Shown: positions 46,356-56,205 of the stretch, piece after piece
Position numbering within the stretch: the stretch's first letter is position 1
How the letters are laid out: every line of letters begins with the position of its first letter
Made by a program: the position numbers and the translations under genes
NCBI RefSeq assembly: GCF_011065895.1
Contig: NZ_JAALCR010000004.1
Coordinates: forward strand, 1 to 64,000
Direction: 5' to 3'
Source of the DNA: Paludisphaera rhizosphaerae
GTDB lineage: Bacteria > Planctomycetota > Planctomycetia > Isosphaerales > Isosphaeraceae
DNA length: 64,000 nucleotides
The notes under the pieces: generated by a model
The model's database searches: none
Told to the model about the DNA's origin: nothing
What the model saw: only the letters and a program-made list of their open reading frames with translations

Positions 46356-46736
46356 ATGACTCGAATGATGCGCCAGATGCTGACGTCCGCGGTGGCCGCT
46401 GCGGCCCTGCTGGGAATCGTGGCCGGATGCGACGACGGCACGCCCCCCGTGGAGAGCGGGAACGAGGAAGTCTCGGTCACGGGGATCGTCAAGCTTAAGG
46501 GCCAGCCGCTCGAGGACGGCGAGATCATCTTCGACGGCAGCAACATCAAGCGTAAGGAGGGGGCGCTCAAGACCGCCAGGGTGAAGGCCGGCGGATACGA
46601 GATCAAGGCCCTGGTCGGCGGCAACTCGGTGAGCGTCCACTCCAAGGCGATCGACAAGGACACCGGCCTTGCCGCGAACTCCAAGTTCGTGGAGCTGAAG
46701 GCCGGCGAATCGAACAAGGTCGACATCGACCTCTGA
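46356..46736 (+). CDS. Small lipoprotein with regulatory-like beta domain
   Basis: 126 residues from ATG 46356, with AAGGGG upstream; a GTG one codon earlier is an alternative. Signal peptide TRMMRQMLTSAVAAAALLG ends in lipobox GIVAGC. The mature part, VTGIVKLKGQPLEDGEIIFD then KAGGYEIKALVGGNSVSV, resembles the carboxypeptidase-regulatory-like beta domain common in planctomycete lipoproteins. It converges with a DUF1559 gene, with a 14-bp terminator between. Confidence 0.8.
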   Translation: MTRMMRQMLTSAVAAAALLGIVAGCDDGTPPVESGNEEVSVTGIVKLKGQPLEDGEIIFDGSNIKRKEGALKTARVKAGGYEIKALVGGNSVSVHSKAIDKDTGLAANSKFVELKAGESNKVDIDL

Positions 46737-46763
46737 TCGACGCCGGAAGGCTTCGAAGTCGAC

Positions 46764-46799
46764 AGGGGGATGCCGCGTGATCCAACGCGGCATCCCCCT
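46764..46799. terminator. Bidirectional hairpin terminator
   Basis: A 14-bp perfect stem (46764-46777 with 46786-46799) around an 8-base loop. It lies between the convergent lipoprotein and DUF1559 genes and can serve both. Confidence 0.85.
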
Positions 46800-46836
46800 T
46801 GTCGTTTTCAGCAACCTCGCGAGTCGTCGATCCGGA

Positions 46837-47871
46837 TCAGAACGAGTCGGACGAGACGACTTCGCCGCCGGCCTTGGTCGCCAGCGCCCACCAGGTCGAC
46901 GGGCTGATGCTGTCCTTGATAAAACGAACCGAGCCGTCCATCATCAGGGCGTTCACGCCGCCGGAGTGCCGGCTGGACGCGGTGATGGCCTCGGTGTTGC
47001 TATCGCTGTTGGAGCTGCCGAAGGCGCAGCTCACGCTGTTCGGCGGCATGACGTGGCTGTAGCGCGTCTGTCCCGAACGACCCCACCACCAGGCGGCGCC
47101 GAACGGCCAGCCGCCGGAGATGTTGCCCACCGAACGATCGACGACCTTGCAGTTGGCGTTGTCCGTGAAAGGATCGTTCGCGACGGCCGCCGTAACCTTG
47201 GAGGTGTAGGCGCCCGGCTTGAGGGGGTCCCAGGTGTTGACCTGACCGATCCCCTTAACGACCTCGCTGAAGCCGACCGTGTTCGAGGTGCCGTCCACGA
47301 TCGCGCCGATCTTGTTGGACACGCTCAGTCCGTTGAAGGGGCCCGACAGCGACACAACGCTGGTCACCGTCCGGATGGTCGTCGTGCTGTTGAAGTTGTT
47401 GCCGTCGGCGCCCGTGCAGGCGTGATAGTTGTTCGTGCCATAAGCGGCCGTGAGTCGGGATTGGTCCGACGGGCAAACGAAGACGTTGAGGGCCGTGTAC
47501 TGCACCGTCGAGTTCACCGGGCTGGTGGAGTTCCAGATGCTGCTGGCACCGGCGCCGAAATTCATGGCGTTATAAAGCGCGCCCTGCTCGATATAAGGGA
47601 GCATCATCGCCAGGGCCGAGGGAGACACGTTACCGAGATTGGGATATCGCTCCAGCTCCGAGGTCGGAAATCCTGAGACGCTGCTTTCGTAGTTGTGCAG
47701 CCCCAGGCCGATCTGCTTGAGGTTGTTGACGCACTGGGCGCGGCGAGCGGCCTCACGGGCCGCCTGTACAGCGGGCAGCAGCAGGGCGATGAGGACCGCG
47801 ATGATGGCGATGACGACCAGCAGCTCGATCAGCGTGAAGCCGCGGCCGGAACGACGAAGACGTGGAAACAT
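46837..47871 (-). CDS. DUF1559 protein with pilin-type N-terminus
   Basis: 344 residues. Leader [11 protein letters not shown] then [40 protein letters not shown] and C-terminal [20 protein letters not shown]. Central region differs from its paralogues ([32 protein letters not shown]) and is rich in Asn, Ser and Thr. Divergent from the DUF1559 gene at 48521 across a 650-base gap, and convergent with a small lipoprotein gene. Surface or secretion role inferred; family function unknown. Confidence 0.95.
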   Translation of the reverse strand: MFPRLRRSGRGFTLIELLVVIAIIAVLIALLLPAVQAAREAARRAQCVNNLKQIGLGLHNYESSVSGFPTSELERYPNLGNVSPSALAMMLPYIEQGALYNAMNFGAGASSIWNSTSPVNSTVQYTALNVFVCPSDQSRLTAAYGTNNYHACTGADGNNFNSTTTIRTVTSVVSLSGPFNGLSVSNKIGAIVDGTSNTVGFSEVVKGIGQVNTWDPLKPGAYTSKVTAAVANDPFTDNANCKVVDRSVGNISGGWPFGAAWWWGRSGQTRYSHVMPPNSVSCAFGSSNSDSNTEAITASSRHSGGVNALMMDGSVRFIKDSISPSTWWALATKAGGEVVSSDSF

Positions 47872-48520
47872 GGAAAACTCCTTTCGTTAAGGATGAGTGC
47901 TGCACGCACGAGGCCGACCTTCGAACCGCCCGTCGTCGATTGATATAAGGACGTCGTCAACGGACCTTCGAACCGGAGAAGTCCCTCGAACGGAACCTCG
48001 ACCTGAGCGAGCAATGCGCTTACGCGCTGTGTGGTTAATCCCTACCTGACAGGCGTCTCCGTTCCATCAATAGACGGACGGAGACCGCCACTCGCATGCC
48101 GCGATCACCTCGAGAGATGACCGCGAAACGAGAGTGAGCCTGATTGCACGACCGATGCAAGGTTTGGTTGGAATTCGAGATTCGGATTAGAAATTCTTAC
48201 CAAAATCCGAGCGACAACGGAAGCGGCCGCGTCCCCGATTTCAAGTCGTCGGACGTAATGATTCCCAAAGTGGGCGCGGAGAGCCCCGCACGCCTTCCAT
48301 AAGTTGGCGAGACCGGTTGAAGAGGAACCTCGCGTCCTCCGAATAACTTCGGTGACATTTCTTCATTTCTTGTGTTGAAACCGGCGCAGGCCCAAAGCTA
48401 AACTTCCGACGCTCATACCCTTCAACCGACTCGCCGGGCGACGGCGCCTGGCGAGCTCGGCGGGGTGGCAATTCCTCAAGCGCCCCCCCCTTCTCGCCCG
48501 CCTTCCCAGGGAGACGTCTC
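47872..48520. other. Long intergenic region between divergent DUF1559 genes
   Basis: 649 bases, AT-richer than the genes, especially around 48170-48400. Contains a stem-loop at about 48051-48093 (GGCGTCTCCGT with ACGGAGACCGCC, one bulged base) and a possible plus-strand promoter at 48375-48404. No coding frame with a ribosome site. Probably two long leaders and promoters. Confidence 0.5.
48375..48404 (+). promoter_or_regulatory. Possible sigma-70-like promoter for the DUF1559 gene
   Basis: TTGAAA at 48375-48380 and TAAACT at 48399-48404 with an 18-base spacer, about 115 bases before the ATG. Matched by eye. Confidence 0.35.
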
Positions 48521-49624
48521 ATGTGCAGGAACCCGCGCCGCGGCTTCACGCTGATCGAGCTGCTGGTCGTCATCGCCATCATCGCGGTCCTCATCGCCCT
48601 GCTGCTGCCCGCTGTTCAATCGGCGCGCGAGGCCGCCCGCCGCGCCCAGTGCGTCAACAACCTCAAGCAGTTGAGCCTGGCCGCCCACAACTTTGAGTCC
48701 AGCAACGGGACCTTTCCGCCGGGCTTCGGGCTGACGCCGACCGTGAACGTTCCGCTCTATCCCCGTCCGACGCCCCTGGTCACGATGCTCGGCTACCTGG
48801 AAGGGGCGAACCTCTTCAATGCGTACAACTTCTCGTTCAATCTGAACGGCATCTACAACAACATCGCGACGGGGAACGACCCGAACATCACGGCCGGGAC
48901 CATGCTCATCTCGGCGTATGTCTGCCCGTCGGACCCCTCGAACGTTCGGCTCCAGGGGAAGATCGGCTATAACAACTACTTCGGGTCGATCGGCGGAACC
49001 GCCTGCCCTGAGTTGGGACCTGCACCTTCAGGATACGCCGCCGGCAAGACCGAAACCGACACCAGCCAGGCCGGCATGTTCAACGTCCGGCTGGACTACG
49101 GCGCGGCCGCCCAGATCAACGGCGCCAATAACCCCGACTACCAGAAGGTGACCGGCGCCACGACGATCGCCTCGGTCACCGACGGCACGAGCAACACGGC
49201 GATGTTCTCGGAGACCCTCCGCTCGGTCGCCAGCGCCAACGTCGACGCCGAGGTTCCGGTGGACAGCCTGCTGAACGTCTACAGCGTTCCGGCGGCCTCG
49301 TTCACCACGAGCATCGCGCCCCCCTCGGCGACCTGCCGGACCGGCACCCGGGTCAAGTACCGCGGCCAGCAGTACTACCGCGGCATCGCGCCGATGGCCT
49401 TCTTCACGCACACCCTGACGCCCAACACCACGTTCTTCGACTGCGCCAACAGCACCGATTTCATCTGCGGCCACATCGCGGCTCGCAGCAAGCACTCGGG
49501 GGGCGTGAACGTCTCGTTCGCGGACGGCTCGGTCCGATTCATCAAGGATTCGATCAACGCCGTGACCTGGCGGGCCCTCGGCACGAAGGGCGCCGGCGAG
49601 GTGGTCAGCTCCGACGCGTATTGA
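48521..49624 (+). CDS. DUF1559 protein with pilin-type N-terminus
   Basis: 367 residues. MCRNPRRG precedes [20 protein letters not shown], so the leader is only 8 residues. Then [20 protein letters not shown], and the C-terminal [20 protein letters not shown] motif. The central part is Asn/Thr-rich ([20 protein letters not shown]). A GC-rich hairpin and a lipoprotein gene follow, as with the DUF1559 gene at 20445. Confidence 0.95.
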   Translation: MCRNPRRGFTLIELLVVIAIIAVLIALLLPAVQSAREAARRAQCVNNLKQLSLAAHNFESSNGTFPPGFGLTPTVNVPLYPRPTPLVTMLGYLEGANLFNAYNFSFNLNGIYNNIATGNDPNITAGTMLISAYVCPSDPSNVRLQGKIGYNNYFGSIGGTACPELGPAPSGYAAGKTETDTSQAGMFNVRLDYGAAAQINGANNPDYQKVTGATTIASVTDGTSNTAMFSETLRSVASANVDAEVPVDSLLNVYSVPAASFTTSIAPPSATCRTGTRVKYRGQQYYRGIAPMAFFTHTLTPNTTFFDCANSTDFICGHIAARSKHSGGVNVSFADGSVRFIKDSINAVTWRALGTKGAGEVVSSDAY

Positions 49625-49655
49625 TCGATCGCACCACCCATCCCCAGCACGCCCC

Positions 49656-49682
49656 GGCCCGCGCGGCGCCCCCGCGCGGGCC
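49656..49682 (+). terminator. Hairpin between DUF1559 and lipoprotein genes
   Basis: GGCCCGCGCGG (49656-49666) pairs with CCGCGCGGGCC (49672-49682), followed by TTCGTTT. 32 bases after the DUF1559 stop and 19 before the lipoprotein ATG. Confidence 0.7.
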
Positions 49683-49700
49683 TTCGTTTCGAGGCCGCCG

Positions 49701-50126
49701 ATGAAGACTCGCATTCGAACGATCCTCGTGGTACTCGCCCCCGCCCTGTTGATCGGCTGCGGCCAGGAGAACAGCGCCCCCACGCCCGACCGCGCCGATG
49801 AGATCCGGCTGCAACAGGTCGGCTCCACGCTCCGCGACTTCCAGTTGAACAAGGGGCGCGCGCCGAAGTCGTTGAAGGACCTTCTTTCATCGCCCGGCGA
49901 GTCCGGCGGGGCGGATCTGATCGCCTCCGGGGAGGTCGTCGTCAACTACAACGCGACGCTTCCCGACACGAACGAGGCACCGGGCGGCAGTCCGAACGAG
50001 GACGTGTTAGCCTATGGCAAGGACGTCCCTTCCAAGGGGGGGCCGGTCCTGCTCCTCAACCGCACGATCCGCCCCATGACCGCTGACGAATTCAAGGCCG
50101 CCTCGCCGGCCAAGCCCTCGTCCTGA
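49701..50126 (+). CDS. Small lipoprotein
   Basis: 141 residues, GAGG upstream of the ATG. Signal MKTRIRTILVVLAPALLIGC gives lipobox LIGC. The mature part has a helix LQQVGSTLRDFQLNKGRAPK then SLKDLLSSPGE, a pattern shared with planctomycete proteins that resemble type II secretion G-like C-terminal segments (ALxxFxxxKGRxPxSLxDL). This may suggest contact with pilin-like DUF1559 proteins. The C-terminus is Pro/Ala-rich. Follows a DUF1559 gene and hairpin. Confidence 0.78.
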   Translation: MKTRIRTILVVLAPALLIGCGQENSAPTPDRADEIRLQQVGSTLRDFQLNKGRAPKSLKDLLSSPGESGGADLIASGEVVVNYNATLPDTNEAPGGSPNEDVLAYGKDVPSKGGPVLLLNRTIRPMTADEFKAASPAKPSS

Positions 50127-50156
50127 CCCAGCCCGCCCCACGCCGGAACCCTCCCC

Positions 50157-50948
50157 ATGAACCGCCGCCTCGTCCTCGCCGCCTGCCTCCTCACTCTGCC
50201 CTCCTCCGCGACCGCCGCCGAACCTGTCCGACTCCGCATCCTGAGCTACAACATCCACCACGGCGAGGGGATGGACGGCAAGCTCGACCTCGAGCGGCTC
50301 GCCGGCGTCATCAAGTCCGTGAATCCGGACGTCGTTGCCTTGCAGGAGGTCGATAAGGGAGTATCGCGCACCAAGGGCGTGGACGAACCCGGCGAGCTTG
50401 GCCGGCTCACCGGCATGACGCCCGTCTTCGTGCGGAACATCGTTTTTCAGGGGGGCGACTACGGCAACGCCGTCCTGAGCCGACTCCCAATCACGACCTG
50501 GCGGAACGTCCACGTCCCGTCGCACTACGTCGGCGAACAGCGCGGGGCGTTGGTCCTCGAACTGACCGGTCCCGACGCCGCCAAAACGCCGTTCCGGTTC
50601 ATGGCCACCCACATCGATTACCGCCCCGACGACGCCGAGCGGATGGACTCCGTCCGCAAGCTCGAAGAGGTCGCCCGCGAGCAGCCCGACATGCCCACCA
50701 TCCTCGTCGGCGACCTCAACTCAACGCCCGACAGCCGCGTCATCAAGGCCTTCGAGGAAAACTGGGCCCGCACCGACTCCTCCCCCCTCCTCACCTTCCC
50801 CGCCGACAAGCCCGACCGCCAGATCGACTACGTCCTCGTCCGCCCCAAAGCCCGCTGGAGGGTGATCGAAACGAAGGTCCTCGACGAGCCCGTCGCCTCC
50901 GATCACCGGCCCCTGCTGGTGGTGCTGGAGTTGTTGGATTCGAAGTGA
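50157..50948 (+). CDS. Secreted endonuclease/exonuclease/phosphatase-family protein
   Basis: 263 residues. Signal peptide MNRRLVLAACLLTLPSSATA. The EEP fold is clear: ILSYNIHHGEG (Asn ligand), VVALQEVDKG (Glu), MATHIDYRPDD (catalytic His region), ILVGDLNSTPDS (Asp and Asn), and a final QIDYVLVRP and VASDHRPLLVVLEL (Asp-His). All metal-site residues are intact. Members cleave DNA, RNA or phosphodiesters such as sphingomyelin; the exported form may act on extracellular substrates. Follows the lipoprotein gene by 30 bases. A hairpin ends the unit at 51017-51053. Confidence 0.88.
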   Translation: MNRRLVLAACLLTLPSSATAAEPVRLRILSYNIHHGEGMDGKLDLERLAGVIKSVNPDVVALQEVDKGVSRTKGVDEPGELGRLTGMTPVFVRNIVFQGGDYGNAVLSRLPITTWRNVHVPSHYVGEQRGALVLELTGPDAAKTPFRFMATHIDYRPDDAERMDSVRKLEEVAREQPDMPTILVGDLNSTPDSRVIKAFEENWARTDSSPLLTFPADKPDRQIDYVLVRPKARWRVIETKVLDEPVASDHRPLLVVLELLDSK

Positions 50949-51016
50949 CTTCGGTTCGGGTATCCCACAACTCCGGCATCGATCTATACTGGTTTCACAT
51001 AGACGAACGCTGTTGA

Positions 51017-51053
51017 CGACGTCCCTTATCCCCTCGTGGGAGAAGGGACGTCG
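51017..51053 (+). terminator. Hairpin after the EEP-family gene
   Basis: CGACGTCCCTT (51017-51027) pairs with AAGGGACGTCG (51043-51053); the inside also pairs (TCCC/GGGA). It lies in the open upstream frame of the Nudix gene, supporting the later start for that gene. Confidence 0.55.
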
Positions 51054-51108
51054 GTCGAAGGTCGCAGTCCTCCGAGATGCTCGATCCCTCCCGACGGAGT
51101 CAGCCGCC

Positions 51109-51690
51109 TTGAGCCCGGAACACCCCCTCGCCTCCTGGAACCGCGTCGACGACGGAAAGCACGATCGGACGATCGAGGAGAACTGGCTGTTCAGGCTGCG
51201 GAAGGAGCGGTTCACTTCGCGGATGTCGGGGCTGACGCATGACTTCTTCGTGATCCACCTGCCCGACGCGGTCCACGCGGTGGCGATCACGACCGAAGGC
51301 GAAGTCCTCTTCGTGCGCCAGTTCCGGGCGGCCTCGGCGCGGGACAGCCTGGAGATCCCCGGTGGACTCGTCGATCCGGGGGAAGATCCGCTCGTCGCCG
51401 GGCCTCGCGAGTTGCTTGAGGAAACCGGGTACGCCGGCGACCCGCCCGAACTGGTCGGGACGCTTTGGTCGAACCCGTCGCTGGTCACGTCGCGGACCAC
51501 GACGATCGTGATCCGCAACGCCCGCAAGGTGGCCGAGCCGAAGCTCGACCACACCGAGGAACTCACCGTCGAGCGCGTGCCGATCGGCGAGATCCTCGGA
51601 TTGATCCGTCGCGGCGAGATTGACCACGCGCTGGTGGTCGCGGGATTGCTCTGGTGGCTGGCCGCCGAGTCGAACCCCGCGAAGGGTTGA
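51109..51690 (+). CDS. Nudix hydrolase, ADP-ribose pyrophosphatase-like
   Basis: 193 residues from TTG 51109 with GGAG upstream; the frame can begin as early as TTG 51013, but a hairpin lies there. The Nudix box is complete: GGLVDPGEDPLVAGPRELLE then ETGY (GX5EX7REUXEEXGU). The preceding VLFVRQFRAASARDSLEIPG and following LWSNPSLVTSRTTTIVI fit ADP-ribose/GDP-mannose pyrophosphatases. Cytoplasmic house-cleaning role likely; substrate uncertain. Converges with the HtrA gene, 3 bases apart. Confidence 0.88.
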   Translation: MSPEHPLASWNRVDDGKHDRTIEENWLFRLRKERFTSRMSGLTHDFFVIHLPDAVHAVAITTEGEVLFVRQFRAASARDSLEIPGGLVDPGEDPLVAGPRELLEETGYAGDPPELVGTLWSNPSLVTSRTTTIVIRNARKVAEPKLDHTEELTVERVPIGEILGLIRRGEIDHALVVAGLLWWLAAESNPAKG

Positions 51691-51693
51691 CGC

Positions 51694-52926
<1,233 letters not shown>

Positions 52927-53127
52927 CGAGTCCCTCCTCGGAATCCACCGGAAGTCCACATCCCTCAACCTATTGTAAGTTGCAGCCGGGGGATGAAAAG
53001 GCCGGCCGGGCCTTGCTCCCCCAACGGACCGGCGTTAGATTCGCACCATTCACAAGTCTGCAAACGCCGGTGACGGCGTGTTCCGACTTCCAAACACGTC
53101 CCTTCAGCCGACGCCCGCAACACGGCC

Positions 53128-53520
53128 ATGACGACGCCGACCTTCATCCCGCCACGGTCGCACGTGGGAGCGTTGCTGACGCTCCTGGCGATTGTCGCGG
53201 TATGGACCGCGGACGCTCGGGCCGGATGCTTGCACCCTCGTCCCTCGCGTCCTGAAGCCGTGGGCCTGGACCTTCTGGCCGAGCTTGAAGAGCCAGCCGC
53301 GCCGACGCCTCGGCCTTCCCCGTGCGACGGCCTGAAGTGCTCAAGCGACCCTTCGCCAGCACCGGCGCCGAATCTCATGGACCCCTCGCGTCTTGAGCGT
53401 TGGGGCTGCCTGACGGCTCATCTCCTTCTCCAATCGCCTCCGCAGGCCTTCACGCCTCCCGCAGCCGCCGTTGCATCCCCGGTGCACGGTGGGCCGGCGC
53501 CGTTCCACCCTCCGCGCTGA
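53128..53520 (+). CDS. Exported hypothetical protein, Pro-rich
   Basis: 130 residues. The N-terminus MTTPTFIPPRSHVGALLTLL then AIVAVWTADARAG looks like a signal peptide. The mature part is Pro/Ala-rich with a few Cys (AGCLHP, SPCDGLKC) and has no known domain. The ribosome site is weak, so the frame could be a chance one in GC-rich DNA. It lies between the HtrA gene and a DUF1559 gene. Confidence 0.45.
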   Translation: MTTPTFIPPRSHVGALLTLLAIVAVWTADARAGCLHPRPSRPEAVGLDLLAELEEPAAPTPRPSPCDGLKCSSDPSPAPAPNLMDPSRLERWGCLTAHLLLQSPPQAFTPPAAAVASPVHGGPAPFHPPR

Positions 53521-53679
53521 CGGACGATCACGGGATCTCCTGTTTTCGTCGCAAACTCGACCGGCCCGACGCCCCTGCGCGCCGCGGCCGGCGGTCGCCA
53601 CGCACACCGTATGCGGCTTCGCGCCGCGCGTCCGTCATTGCGCTTTGGTCTTCGTCATCATCTCCGGGACATCCAAGCC

Positions 53680-54666
53680 ATGAAGAGTCGACGGGGTTTC
53701 ACCTTGATCGAGCTGCTGGTGGTCATCGCCATCATCGCCGTGCTCATCGCCCTGCTGCTGCCCGCCGTGCAGGCGGCCCGAGAGGCCGCTCGCCGGATCC
53801 AGTGCGTCAACAACCTCAAGCAGTTCGGGATCGCCCTGCACAATTACCACGACGTCCAGGGATGCTTCCCCCACAGCCGGGGGTTGAGCACCCCTGCGCC
53901 GAACTACCCGGCGACCGCGACGTTCTCCGGCTTCGCGCGACTGCTGCCGTACATGGAGCAGACGCAAATCTTCAACACCATCAATTTCATCCTTCTCCCC
54001 AACGCGGCGGAGAACACGACCTCGCAGGGGACGTCGGTCGCCTCGTTCTCCTGCCCGACCGACCCGCAGCAGACCGTGCCGGCCGGCGAGGCTCCCATCA
54101 GCTATCGCTTCAATGAGGGGAGCGGCATCCTCTTCACCTACGGCGCGAGCGACGCCAGCAGCGGCGCCAACGCCAGCATGCCCGCGCCGGACGGCGTCTT
54201 CTTCAGCGTCAGCCGGACCAGCATCGCCTCGATCACCGACGGAACCAGCAACACCTCGGCGATGGTCGAACGGCGCAAAGGGGACTTCAACAACGCCGTC
54301 TCCACGCCGGCGACCGATCTCTTCCTACCCAAGACGTTCCCGTCCACGGCCGACGCAGCCATCGCCGACTGCCGGTCGGTCGACGTGACCAATCTGGGCT
54401 CACAGGGCGTCTCCAGCCAGGGTTCGCCGTGGCTGGCGGGGAGCACGTCCTGCGTTGCAGGACACGGCGACACCCCCAACACCCGCTCGTGCATGTTCCC
54501 CCCGGGCCGGATCCTCAACACGGCCTCCAGCACCCATTCGGGGGGCGTCAACCTGCTTCTCTGCGACGGCACCGTCCGCTTTGTGAAGGACTCGATCTCG
54601 CGAAGCGTCTGGCGGGCCCTCGGCACGATGGCCGGCGGCGAAGTCGTCAGCGCCGACAGCTACTGA
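53680..54666 (+). CDS. DUF1559 protein with pilin-type N-terminus
   Basis: 328 residues from ATG 53680 (MKSRRG before [20 protein letters not shown]); the longer frame from 53611 adds nothing conserved. [20 protein letters not shown] follows, and the C-terminal [20 protein letters not shown] closes the domain. Cys residues appear near [14 protein letters not shown] and RSCMFPPG. Unlike the other three it is not followed by a small lipoprotein but by a CMD-family gene 33 bases on. Confidence 0.94.
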   Translation: MKSRRGFTLIELLVVIAIIAVLIALLLPAVQAAREAARRIQCVNNLKQFGIALHNYHDVQGCFPHSRGLSTPAPNYPATATFSGFARLLPYMEQTQIFNTINFILLPNAAENTTSQGTSVASFSCPTDPQQTVPAGEAPISYRFNEGSGILFTYGASDASSGANASMPAPDGVFFSVSRTSIASITDGTSNTSAMVERRKGDFNNAVSTPATDLFLPKTFPSTADAAIADCRSVDVTNLGSQGVSSQGSPWLAGSTSCVAGHGDTPNTRSCMFPPGRILNTASSTHSGGVNLLLCDGTVRFVKDSISRSVWRALGTMAGGEVVSADSY

Positions 54667-54699
54667 AACCAAACGCATCCGCAACCGAGGAACCCGACC

Positions 54700-56079
54700 A
54701 TGATGATTGATCGACTGGACCTGCTCTGCTGCATCGGCCTGCTGACTCTGGCCGCCGTATCAGGCCGTTCGGCTCGGGCCGACGAGAAAGCCACGGCCGT
54801 GCCGATGCTGGACGACCAGGCCTGCTGGGCCAAGATGCCGGCGACGACTCAGGGAGCCGGCGGCCCCCTGCCGAGCTGGACCAGGGCCGTGGCCGTTCGG
54901 CTCCCCCGCACGGCCGCCGCGATGCTCGACGTGGACCTCGCCCAGCGCACGCGAAGCCCGCTCGACCCCAAGCTCCGCGCCGCCATGCGCTGGGTCGTCG
55001 CGCATAACAACCACTGCGCGTACTCCGAAGCCTACGCGTTGGCCGACGCCCGACGCGCCGGGATGGATGAAGAGACCATCAAGGCGCTGACCGGCGATCC
55101 CTCGGCCTGGCCGGCGGACTATCGCGACGCCCTGGAGTTCGCCCGGCTCCACACGGTCGACGCCCCCACGATCCCCGACGAGTTGTTCGCCCGGCTCGTC
55201 GCGAAATACGGCGAGAAGCAGGCGGCGGCGATGGTCCTCCTGGGCGCTTACGGCAACTTCCAGGACCGCGTCGTCCTGGGCCTCAATCTGCCGATGGAGC
55301 CGACCGGCCCGCTGCCGCCGATCGACGTGGTCTTCGCCCCCGGCGCGTTCCAGTCACAGCCCGTGCTCCCGGCTCAGCACGCGCTCAAGCCCCTGCGGGA
55401 AGACGGCGAGACCGTCGTCGACGGCGACGTGGAGTGGTCGTCGCTCTCGTATGACGCCCTCCAGTCGCGGCTGGAGGGGCAGCGGTCGCGTACGCCTCGG
55501 CTGCCGGTCCCGAAGTGGGAAGACGTCAAGAAAGGCGTGCCTCCGGAGTTCGCCGCACGGCCGACGCGGATCGTCTGGAACCTCGTCGGCATGGGCTACG
55601 TCCCCGAGCTGGCCGTCCCCTGGAGCCGCGCCACCCGGACGATGTGGTCGGAAGTCCAGGCCGACCGCGTCTTCGAGGAGAGCCTCTTCTGGGTCCAGAC
55701 CCGGGCGATCCGCTGCAACTACTGCATGGGCCACTGCGAAATGCTGATGGAGGTCGCCGGGCTCGACAAGGGGGAGATCGCCGAACGGACGCGGAAGCTC
55801 GCGTCCGACGACTGGTCGGCCTTCCCTCCCGAGGAACAGCGAGCCTACGCCTACGCCCGCAAGCTGACCAAGGCCCCGTGGACCGTCACCCCCGCCGACT
55901 ACCAGCGGCTTGAGAAAGACCTCGGTCCGGACGGGGCCATGGGCGTCTTCTGGTGGCTCTGCCGGGGACTCTACATGACCCGCGTCTCGGACGGCTTCCA
56001 GCTTCCGCTGGAACGGGAGAACGTCTTCATGGACTTCTACGGACCGCAGAAGCCGAAGGAGGCGACCGAGAAGAAGTGA
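54700..56079 (+). CDS. Secreted carboxymuconolactone decarboxylase-like protein, two domains
   Basis: 459 residues with GAGGA before the ATG. Signal peptide around MMIDRLDLLCCIGLLTLAAV, cleaved after ARA. Two AhpD/CMD-like helical domains: the first with RWVVAHNNHCAYSEAYALAD (one Cys-His site), the second with AIRCNYCMGHCEMLMEVAG (CxxC plus HCE, the AhpD-type redox centre) after SEVQADRVFEESLFW. The second domain therefore looks capable of thiol redox or peroxidase chemistry. 126 bases before a PVC-type cytochrome, so it may be its electron-transfer partner. Family call is firm, activity is not. Confidence 0.8.
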   Translation: MMIDRLDLLCCIGLLTLAAVSGRSARADEKATAVPMLDDQACWAKMPATTQGAGGPLPSWTRAVAVRLPRTAAAMLDVDLAQRTRSPLDPKLRAAMRWVVAHNNHCAYSEAYALADARRAGMDEETIKALTGDPSAWPADYRDALEFARLHTVDAPTIPDELFARLVAKYGEKQAAAMVLLGAYGNFQDRVVLGLNLPMEPTGPLPPIDVVFAPGAFQSQPVLPAQHALKPLREDGETVVDGDVEWSSLSYDALQSRLEGQRSRTPRLPVPKWEDVKKGVPPEFAARPTRIVWNLVGMGYVPELAVPWSRATRTMWSEVQADRVFEESLFWVQTRAIRCNYCMGHCEMLMEVAGLDKGEIAERTRKLASDDWSAFPPEEQRAYAYARKLTKAPWTVTPADYQRLEKDLGPDGAMGVFWWLCRGLYMTRVSDGFQLPLERENVFMDFYGPQKPKEATEKK

Positions 56080-56205
56080 CCGCAGGCCCGGTCGGCTCGC
56101 CGAGAGACTCCGGCGGCGGCTGGACCGTCGCCGGCCGCTCGGCCAGAATGAGGAGCGTCGCGATTCGACCGAGCGTGCCTCTCCCCCGACCTCTCGGAGC
56201 CGCCG